64,000 bases of DNA from UBA7239 sp964509075 (GTDB taxonomy: Bacteria > Pseudomonadota > Gammaproteobacteria > Pseudomonadales > UBA7239): the NCBI GenBank assembly GCA_964509075.1, contig CAZDWC010000005.1:62001-126000 (forward strand), written 5' to 3'. A model generated the notes under the pieces. The model saw only the letters and a program-made list of their open reading frames with translations. It was not told the origin of the DNA and made no database searches. Positions 25,173 through 32,182 of the stretch are shown piece by piece. A program made the translations under genes and the position numbers. Numbering within the stretch: the stretch's first letter is position 1; the number at the start of each line of letters is the position of its first letter.

Positions 25173-26714
25173 ATGTTTATCCAACTCATCAATCCGCCGC
25201 AGATTCAAAGCATCATGGCAGTTGCCTGCCTCAGTCCGGGGCCGCCTATCGGTTTGGCCTATGTGGCAGCGGCTGTTCGCAATGCCGGGCATCAGGTGAG
25301 CATCATTGACGCCATCGGTGAAGCGCCGGTGCAATACACGCGTACAGACAGGATCATTGCCCACGGCCTGACGCAGGCGCAGATTCTTGATCGCATTGAT
25401 GCATCGGCCGATGTCATCGGCATTGGATGCATGTTCAGCGCCAACTGGGTATTCCTGCGTCCGTTAATTCACGCCATCAAGGCACGTTATCCCGACAAGC
25501 TGATCATTTGCGGTGGCGAGCATTTTTCCGGCTTGCCGGAATATTCCATGCAAACAGCACCCATTGATTTCATCGTCATGGGCGAAGGCGAAAACACGAT
25601 TGTGGCGCTGCTGGATCGCATCGCCAATCACATCGGTCGCGATTATTCGGCAGTTTCCGGTATCTGCTGGCGCGATGCCGATGCCAAGATCATCAGGAAT
25701 TGTGCAACAAAATCCATCCGTGATGTTGATGCCATTGCCTGGCCGGCCTGGGATCTGGTGGATCTCGAAAGTTACTACCGCTACGGCATGTGTCCAACCG
25801 TCAATCCGGGTTCTCGTACCTTGCCCATCATTGCCACACGCGGTTGCCCGTACGAGTGTACTTATTGCTCATCGCCTTCCATGTGGACGCGGCGCTGGTA
25901 TCCGCGCGATCCGCTCAGTGTGGTCGATGAAATCGAGCATTATGTAAAAACCTACAACGTCGACCACTTTCCGCTGCAGGATCTTACGCCGCTGATGAAG
26001 CGTGAGTGGATCAAGACCTTTGCGGAAGAGCTGATCAGGCGCAACCTCAATATCAAGTGGCAGACGCTGTCAGGGACGCGCTCTGAAGTTATCAATGAAG
26101 AAATACTGAAAATAATCAAGGCGTCCGGTTGCGATACTTTGAATTATGCGCCGGAAACAGGTTCCGACCGTGTGCGCGAAGGCGTGAAGAAATACATCAA
26201 TATGGATCGCATGTACCAGGCCATCGACTGGACGGTGAAGGCGGGTTTGAATCTCGGTATTTTCATCGTGATCGGCCTGCCGGATGAAACCGAGGCCGAT
26301 ATCCGCGAAACCGTGAAGATGGCCAGAAAAATTGCCAGGCTCGGTGTGCTCGATATTTCGCCGTCGTTCTATATTCCGATCCCTGGCACCGACTTGTTCA
26401 ATGAGCTGGTGGCAGAAGGGCGTCTGGAGCTGAATGACGAAACCTTGATGATTCCCACATTTCTCATGGATGCGCGCATCACTGAAAAACACAACATGTG
26501 CAGACACATGTCTGCGGCTAAGCTCAGCTTCTACAAATGGTGGATCATCCTAAACTTCTTTGTCGTGTCGTGGGTGACGCATCCACAACGCCTGCTGCAG
26601 TTGGTTTCCAATCTGTTGAAGGACAAGGACACGACCAAGCTGTCAAAGGCGTTGAATATTGTGAAGAATCGCTGGCTGGCAAGGTTTGGCGCGGGGCGTT
26701 TTGCGTCGCGCTAG
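25173..26714 (+). CDS. Cobalamin-domain radical SAM protein
   Basis: The ATG at 25173 (Met-Phe-Ile-Gln-Leu-Ile-Asn-Pro-Pro) gives 513 residues. The first ~150 form a cobalamin-binding-like Rossmann domain: Pro-Pro-Ile-Gly-Leu-Ala-Tyr-Val-Ala and later Cys-Gly-Gly-Glu-His-Phe. The radical SAM core follows with Thr-Arg-Gly-Cys-Pro-Tyr-Glu-Cys-Thr-Tyr-Cys, an intact C-x3-C-x2-C cluster motif. The Asp-x-His-x-x-Gly motif that ligates the cobalt is not seen; the equivalent strand reads Ile-Asp-Ala-Ile-Gly, as in many of these proteins. The class includes methyltransferases and ring-contracting enzymes of hopanoid, tetrapyrrole and antibiotic pathways. No partner genes point to a substrate. Confidence 0.9.
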   Translation: MFIQLINPPQIQSIMAVACLSPGPPIGLAYVAAAVRNAGHQVSIIDAIGEAPVQYTRTDRIIAHGLTQAQILDRIDASADVIGIGCMFSANWVFLRPLIHAIKARYPDKLIICGGEHFSGLPEYSMQTAPIDFIVMGEGENTIVALLDRIANHIGRDYSAVSGICWRDADAKIIRNCATKSIRDVDAIAWPAWDLVDLESYYRYGMCPTVNPGSRTLPIIATRGCPYECTYCSSPSMWTRRWYPRDPLSVVDEIEHYVKTYNVDHFPLQDLTPLMKREWIKTFAEELIRRNLNIKWQTLSGTRSEVINEEILKIIKASGCDTLNYAPETGSDRVREGVKKYINMDRMYQAIDWTVKAGLNLGIFIVIGLPDETEADIRETVKMARKIARLGVLDISPSFYIPIPGTDLFNELVAEGRLELNDETLMIPTFLMDARITEKHNMCRHMSAAKLSFYKWWIILNFFVVSWVTHPQRLLQLVSNLLKDKDTTKLSKALNIVKNRWLARFGAGRFASR

Positions 26715-26828
26715 GATGCGATAAGTATGCCGGTGTGATGCTGACAATTACTTGCAGGATTTGATGCAGCGCATGGATAGACGGGGGAAGGGGTTTTAGT
26801 ATTCGGGCAGTTCAATGGGAGAGCGCAC

Positions 26829-27254
26829 ATGTACAAGCATATTCTGGTAGCAATTGATCTCAGTGAAGAAGCTCATGGCCTGATGGAGAAGGGCGTTGAG
26901 CTCGCTAAAAAATATGGTGCAGAACTGGATGTTGTCCATGTCATGGATTGGCCGCTGACCGGTTTTGATCCTGTGGTGGGTTATTCCAGTATCAACGATG
27001 AATCCTTGCTGGAGGAAATGGCATCTTCTGTTCAGAAAATGGCTGCCAAGCATGGCATGGATGACAAGCATGTGCACACCTTGCTTGGGCAGCCTTCGAC
27101 CACGGTTGCCAACTTTGCCGGCGAATTGCAGGCTGACCTGCTGGTTGTCGGTTCACACGGCAAGCGCGGCTGGCGTGCGCTGCTGGGTTCCACGGCAAGT
27201 GCGATCCTGCAGGTTGCCCAGTGCGACTGTCTGGTGATTCGCATCAAGGCCTGA
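26829..27254 (+). CDS. Universal stress protein, UspA family
   Basis: A 141-residue single-domain Usp. It opens with Met-Tyr-Lys-His-Ile-Leu-Val-Ala-Ile-Asp-Leu-Ser and has the ATP-binding pattern near the C terminus, Val-Val-Gly-Ser-His-Gly-Lys-Arg-Gly then Leu-Leu-Gly-Ser-Thr-Ala-Ser-Ala-Ile-Leu, followed by Cys-Asp-Cys-Leu-Val-Ile-Arg. This is the G-x2-G-x9-G(S/T) motif of ATP-binding Usps. It probably aids survival under stress or growth arrest. A 114-base non-coding gap precedes it, long enough for its own promoter; a good GGGAG ribosome site is present. Confidence 0.95.
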   Translation: MYKHILVAIDLSEEAHGLMEKGVELAKKYGAELDVVHVMDWPLTGFDPVVGYSSINDESLLEEMASSVQKMAAKHGMDDKHVHTLLGQPSTTVANFAGELQADLLVVGSHGKRGWRALLGSTASAILQVAQCDCLVIRIKA

Positions 27255-27259
27255 TAGCG

Positions 27260-30200
27260 CTATTGAACGGCATTCAACTTGTTGCACAGTGCCGCTGGCT
27301 GTTGCGGGCACTGTGCAATGCTGTCGAAGGGTTTTCCTCCAGTATTAAACCACCAGTCAAGTACCTGCTTGCGATATTTGCGCAGGATTTCCTGTTGCTC
27401 AGGCTGCGTTGAAAGATTTTTTTGCTCATCCGGATCGCTGGCGAGATCGTAGAGTTCTTCATCGCCTGCCAGGCGAGTCGGGAAAGCAGACATACCCGCC
27501 TTGATGGTGAGATCTCTATTGTTCTCTACCAGTACATCGCGCAGGAAGAAAATGTATTTCCAGTTGCCATCACGTACATGCAGGGCAAAGATGTCTCGCT
27601 CGGGTCGGGGAACGGGGTCTGTCTTGAGCGTCACTGCCTGATAATCGGCGCCAAAAAGTTTTTCCGGAGCAGGTGTTTCGCCATGTTCCAGCGCATTACG
27701 CAAGTTGAACCCCGGTTTGCTTTCAGCAGTCAATGTGCTCCCGGATACACCGGCAAATGACAGCAGGGTTTTGTAGAGGTCAATAGTGTTGATTTCGGTG
27801 TCGAGTCTTCGTGCAGGAATATGCTGTGGCCACTTGAAAATAACAGGCGTGCGCAAGCCGAGTTCATACGGAAAACTTTTTGAAACACTGCGATGGCTGA
27901 AGCCATTGTCAGACAGAAAAACGAACAGGGTATTGTCCAGCTGGTTTTCCTCGGCCAATTTTGCAAGCAGTTTGTGCATTTCGTTATCAAACCACAAAGT
28001 CATTGCCAGCAGGTTCTGTTCGCGATCGCGATAATCCTCGTGCTGTTCTACGGCGATCTCAGGGGGAACGACGATGGCTGTGCGATCAATCGCTTGCAGG
28101 AATTCAGCAGGCGGGTTGTGGGGTGTGTGCGGCAGCATTGGCGCCCACCAGATGAACATCGGGCTTTTGCCGGCATGCTGGTCGATAAATTGCCATAGCT
28201 TGTCCTGGTCACGGCGAGCAAAAGTGTTCTTGTCGGTATCGAAGGCGTCAAAACCGCGCACCAGCGGGTCATCTTCCCAGAACTTGCCACCGGCAAAGGT
28301 GCGATAGCCCTGTTGCTGCATGCGTGTAGCCAGTGTTTCCGTGCCGGGCGGGATGGAAATGACGCCGTTGTTGGCGTGGATGCGATTCTGGTGCGGCCAC
28401 TGTCCCGTCAACAGGGTGCCAAGCGAAGGCCGGCAAAAAGCGGTCGGTACATAAGCTGTGGTAAATACGGTGCCTTGTTGCGCAAGTTGATCCAGTGTGG
28501 GTGTGCGTGCTGCACGGTTACCCATAAAGCCCAGCTCGTTGTAGCTGATGTCATCGGCAATCATCAGCACAATATTGGTCGGACGTTCCAGCGGTGCGGG
28601 CGTTGTCGCGACTGGGGGCAAGTCGATGTCTTGCAGATGATAGGTATCAATCAGCTCCTTGCGCACAGCAATGAAAAGCTCCGAGCCGATGCCGCGTTTC
28701 GAAAACTCGCCGCTGATGACGCGGGTTTCGCGATAGACAAAGCGGTAGCCATTTTTCAATAGAACATCCTTGCGCATGGCGTAGCCCATGTCATAGACGA
28801 TGTCGGGTTTGTGTATGCCACATTGCTCCTGCAGTTGCGGTAGCAGTGCGTAAAACTCATCGTAGCTGATGCGCAGGCCATTGTCGGCATGGGGGAAGTT
28901 TCTCGTCAGTTCGCAGAGCGTCAGATCATTTGTTGCCAAGGCTCGCAAGTCGAGAAATTGCAGGCGTCCGGGATGGGCAAGACTCAGGTGGAATGGAATA
29001 AAACCCATCTGGATGGAGGCAATGTGCAAAGGCATATCACGGGTGCCAATAGCAGCAATGACATCGTGCAGGGCTTCCAGTTGCGGGATGTCACGCAATG
29101 CATCCTTGGTTTGCAATTCTGTTGCGCTGTAGGCATTGCGTGTGTTCGAGTCTGGGAGATAGGTATCAAGCGCGTTCTGTTGTTCCCATTGCGCAAAGCC
29201 GCTGGATTGGCTGTTGGCAAAGTGCCAACTGTCATACAGTGCAAGCGTGAGCAACAGTGCGCCGCCGAGAAAATACAATGGACGCCAGATTTGCAATGCA
29301 CAGGCAGTGGCAACCAGCAAGGCCGGCAGTACAGGCAACAGGAAGCGCGTGGCTTCCATCCAATCGCCGCCACTGGCGAAAATAAAAGCCATCTGCGCGA
29401 GGGCAAGGCAGCCGGCAGTGAGTATTGATTTGCGATGCGGATGTTTGCGCATACACAGCGCAAGCAGAAAGGCAGCAAGACCGGTGATGATCAGCACGGC
29501 GCTGGTGTAGCTGCGACCAGTGGCTTTGAGGTAGTACCAACCCCTGAAGACATTGCCGAGTGAAATGCCGGAGCTTTTGGCTGTCACCGGTTGTGGGAAC
29601 AAGACACCAAAATAAAAATGGCGCCACAATGTCACCGCGATAAAACTGGCGACTACCGTGCAAAGCAACATTCGCCAGCGACTATGATCGGCATAGCCGC
29701 ACATGGTTTGCAGTGGCCATGCCAGTGCAATGAAACAACTGATCACCAGAAACATTTCCGGTCTGATGATGACAGCGAGTGCGGCACTACCTACCAACCA
29801 GATTGCTGGCGCCCGGTTGTTCAGCAATCCATACAGCATGCTGGTGACTAACAGTGCAGCAGTGGTGCTTTCCATGCCGCTGCCAGACCAGTAGAGCAGG
29901 CTGGGTGAGGAAGCCAATACAAACAGGAACAGTGTGTCGCGCGTCAACATGCGCGCTGTTACCAACAACAGTAAAACGCCCGCGAACAGCGATGTTGCCC
30001 AGCCTAGGGTGGGCATTGCGACAGTCGGCAGGATCTTGTGCAACAGTGCCAGTGTTGCGGTATGCAGCAACGTCGAAGATTGCTCGATGCGATCGCCGTT
30101 GTAATTGAGAATCTCGCCATGTTCTGCCAGCGTCAGCGCCGGCCAGTAGGTGATGAACGCATCATCGCGTCCGGTACTGCCGTACAGCAACAATGCCTGC

Positions 30201-30271
30201 GCGAGAAACAGCAGTACGGCCAGCGCTGGCAACAGCGTCTTGTGGAACCGGATTGCAGTAAGCCCGTTCAT
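27260..30271 (-). CDS. Fusion of GT-C-like membrane domain with divergent sulfatase domain
   Basis: A 1003-residue two-part protein. Residues 1-350 hold about ten membrane segments with Asp36-Asp37 in Asp-Asp-Ala-Phe-Ile-Thr and a later Ile-Glu-Gln-Ser-Ser-Thr, the pattern of GT-C glycosyltransferases of the arabinosyl/mannosyl type (catalytic Asp pair after the first membrane helix). Residues 350-560 are a soluble linker domain. From residue 563 a sulfatase fold begins, with Asp573-Asp574 and Ser787-Asp788-Asn789. The active site reads Cys613-Arg-Pro-Ser-Leu617: the Arg of C-x-P-x-R is Leu, and the Lys-Trp-His motif is Lys663-Phe-Trp-Glu. It may therefore act on another ester or not be formylglycine-dependent. 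The gene is the last of the map-glnD-dapC-nth run. Confidence 0.88.
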   Translation of the reverse strand: MNGLTAIRFHKTLLPALAVLLFLAQALLLYGSTGRDDAFITYWPALTLAEHGEILNYNGDRIEQSSTLLHTATLALLHKILPTVAMPTLGWATSLFAGVLLLLVTARMLTRDTLFLFVLASSPSLLYWSGSGMESTTAALLVTSMLYGLLNNRAPAIWLVGSAALAVIIRPEMFLVISCFIALAWPLQTMCGYADHSRWRMLLCTVVASFIAVTLWRHFYFGVLFPQPVTAKSSGISLGNVFRGWYYLKATGRSYTSAVLIITGLAAFLLALCMRKHPHRKSILTAGCLALAQMAFIFASGGDWMEATRFLLPVLPALLVATACALQIWRPLYFLGGALLLTLALYDSWHFANSQSSGFAQWEQQNALDTYLPDSNTRNAYSATELQTKDALRDIPQLEALHDVIAAIGTRDMPLHIASIQMGFIPFHLSLAHPGRLQFLDLRALATNDLTLCELTRNFPHADNGLRISYDEFYALLPQLQEQCGIHKPDIVYDMGYAMRKDVLLKNGYRFVYRETRVISGEFSKRGIGSELFIAVRKELIDTYHLQDIDLPPVATTPAPLERPTNIVLMIADDISYNELGFMGNRAARTPTLDQLAQQGTVFTTAYVPTAFCRPSLGTLLTGQWPHQNRIHANNGVISIPPGTETLATRMQQQGYRTFAGGKFWEDDPLVRGFDAFDTDKNTFARRDQDKLWQFIDQHAGKSPMFIWWAPMLPHTPHNPPAEFLQAIDRTAIVVPPEIAVEQHEDYRDREQNLLAMTLWFDNEMHKLLAKLAEENQLDNTLFVFLSDNGFSHRSVSKSFPYELGLRTPVIFKWPQHIPARRLDTEINTIDLYKTLLSFAGVSGSTLTAESKPGFNLRNALEHGETPAPEKLFGADYQAVTLKTDPVPRPERDIFALHVRDGNWKYIFFLRDVLVENNRDLTIKAGMSAFPTRLAGDEELYDLASDPDEQKNLSTQPEQQEILRKYRKQVLDWWFNTGGKPFDSIAQCPQQPAALCNKLNAVQ

Positions 30272-30278
30272 GCGTGCT

Positions 30279-30932
30279 TCATGCCTTCAATGTTTTTACA
30301 GGGTTGCGGCGTTTGGGGAAACAGTGGCGACAGATCAGGCATTGTGTGCCATCACAGCCGCGCGCTGAACAGTGTTCTCGCCCATAGTAGATGATTTGCA
30401 GGTGCAGGGCATTCCAGCGTTCGCGCGGGAACAGTTTCTTCAGATCAGCTTCAGTCTGGCTGATATTTTTTCCGCTGGTCAGTTGCCAGCGCTGCGCCAG
30501 GCGATGGATGTGCGTGTCAACGGCAAAGGCAGGCACGCCAAAGGCTTGTGACATGACGACGCTGGCGGTCTTGTGGCCGACGCCGGGCAGCTTTTCAAGA
30601 TCGGCAAAATTTTCCGGCACTTCACCTTTGTGCTCGTCAACCAGAATCTGTGACAGCTTCTGGATGGCTTTTGATTTCTGTGGTGATAGGCCGCAAGGTT
30701 TTATGACGCCTTCGATTTTTTCTGCCGGCACTTTGGCCATATCAAAAGGATTGTCGGCAAGTTTCCACAGTGCGGGTGTAACTTTGTTGACACGTTCGTC
30801 GGTGCATTGCGCCGACAACAGCACTGCAACCAGCAGTGTGTAGGCATCCTTGTGGGCGAGCGGTATGGGCGGGTTCGGGTAGAGTTCCGCCAGTTTGTTG
30901 TCTATCCACGCTGCCCGTTCTTTTTTCAGCAT
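30279..30932 (-). CDS. nth: Endonuclease III
   Basis: A 217-residue DNA glycosylase/AP lyase for oxidised pyrimidines. The helix-hairpin-helix Leu-Pro-Gly-Val-Gly-His-Lys-Thr-Ala-Ser-Val-Val includes the catalytic Lys, and the downstream Val-Asp-Thr-His-Ile-His-Arg gives the catalytic Asp. The C-terminal Fe-S region is odd: cysteines lie at 188, 193, 198, 201 and 204, not in the usual C-x6-C-x2-C-x5-C order, so cluster binding may be altered. The gene lies nine bases after dapC and seven before the sulfatase fusion; rnf genes, its usual neighbours, are absent. Confidence 0.95.
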   Translation of the reverse strand: MLKKERAAWIDNKLAELYPNPPIPLAHKDAYTLLVAVLLSAQCTDERVNKVTPALWKLADNPFDMAKVPAEKIEGVIKPCGLSPQKSKAIQKLSQILVDEHKGEVPENFADLEKLPGVGHKTASVVMSQAFGVPAFAVDTHIHRLAQRWQLTSGKNISQTEADLKKLFPRERWNALHLQIIYYGREHCSARGCDGTQCLICRHCFPKRRNPVKTLKA

Positions 30933-30941
30933 GGCATGTGC

Positions 30942-32150
30942 TCAGCATTTATCCAGAAACTGTTTGATGCGCTGTGCAGCGTCTATACACTCTGCCAGTG
31001 GTACCACCAGCGCCATGCGCACAAAACCGGCACCGGGATTAATGCCTTCGCATTCGCGTGACAGAAAGCTGCCTGGCAATACAGTGATGTTCTGTTGCGC
31101 AAACAGGTCACGCGCAAAGTCTGTGTCGCTGCCTTTGATATCCGCCCACAGATAAAAGCTGGCATCGGGGCGAGCTACGCTGATTTTCCCCGCAGCAATA
31201 CAAGGCTGCAGGATTTCCAGCACGGCAGAAAATTTTTCCGTATAACAGCGGCGATTTTCACGCACATGTGCTTCGTCTTGCCAAGCAGCGATGCTGGCGT
31301 ACTGGTGCTGCAGCGGCATGGCGCAGCCGTGATAGGTTCTGTACAGCAGAAATTTTTCCAGAATGTTAGCGTCACCAGCAACAAAACCGGAACGCAAGCC
31401 CGGCAGGTTGGAACGTTTGGACAGTGAGTGGAATACCACGCAGCGTTGGTAGTCGTTTCTGCCCATCGCCGCACAGGCCTGCAGCAGACCGGGCGGGGGA
31501 TTGCCCTCATCGAAGTAGAGCTCGGAATAGCATTCATCCCCGGCGATGACAAAATCGTACTGGTCTGCCAGTGCAATCAGTTTTTGCAGTTGGGCAATGC
31601 TCATCACACTGCCGGTGGGATTGCCTGGCGTGCAGATAAACAGTAATTGGCAGCGTTGCCAGATGTTTGCAGGTACTTTATCAAAATCAGGGATGAAATG
31701 ATTTTCGGCCGTGCAATTGAGAAAGTACGGTTCTGCACCGGCCAGAACCGCCGCGCCTTCATAAATCTGATAAAACGGGTTGGGCGAGAGCACCAGCGGA
31801 TTGTCTTTCGCATCCACAACCGCTTGTGCAAAAGAGAACAGCGCTTCGCGTGTGCCGTTGACAGGCAAGATCTGCGTTTCGGCATCCAGTGCGGTTGGCA
31901 ACTGGAAGCGATGCGTACACCACTGCGCCATGGCTTCACGCAAGCCGGCAATGCCTTTGGTGGTGGGGTAGTTGCTCAAGCCGCCCAGTTTTTCCACCAG
32001 TGTCTTCACCACAAAATCCGGCGCGGGATGCTGCGGCTCACCTATGGACAGCGCAATGTGTGGCAGATGTGCGGGTGGTGTAATGCCCGCCTTCAGCGCG
32101 GCAAGTTTCTCAAACGGGTAAGGCTGCAGCTGTGTCAGATTCGGGTTCAT
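30942..32150 (-). CDS. dapC: Succinyldiaminopimelate transaminase
   Basis: A 402-residue class I PLP aminotransferase that makes N-succinyl-LL-diaminopimelate in lysine and peptidoglycan-precursor synthesis. It starts Asn-Pro-x-Leu-x-x-Leu-Gln-Pro-Tyr-Pro-Phe-Glu-Lys-Leu, a DapC hallmark, and has Ser-Ile-Gly-Glu-Pro-Gln-His, the PLP-binding Ser-Leu-Ser-Lys-Arg-Ser-Asn-Leu-Pro-Gly-Leu-Arg with the Schiff-base Lys, and a late Arg-x-Ala-Leu. Its place directly after glnD is the usual gammaproteobacterial order (map-glnD-dapC), which supports DapC over other aminotransferases. Confidence 0.95.
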   Translation of the reverse strand: MNPNLTQLQPYPFEKLAALKAGITPPAHLPHIALSIGEPQHPAPDFVVKTLVEKLGGLSNYPTTKGIAGLREAMAQWCTHRFQLPTALDAETQILPVNGTREALFSFAQAVVDAKDNPLVLSPNPFYQIYEGAAVLAGAEPYFLNCTAENHFIPDFDKVPANIWQRCQLLFICTPGNPTGSVMSIAQLQKLIALADQYDFVIAGDECYSELYFDEGNPPPGLLQACAAMGRNDYQRCVVFHSLSKRSNLPGLRSGFVAGDANILEKFLLYRTYHGCAMPLQHQYASIAAWQDEAHVRENRRCYTEKFSAVLEILQPCIAAGKISVARPDASFYLWADIKGSDTDFARDLFAQQNITVLPGSFLSRECEGINPGAGFVRMALVVPLAECIDAAQRIKQFLDKC

Positions 32151-32182
32151 GGGCAGTCTGATTGTTACTGGCGTCGTTAATG

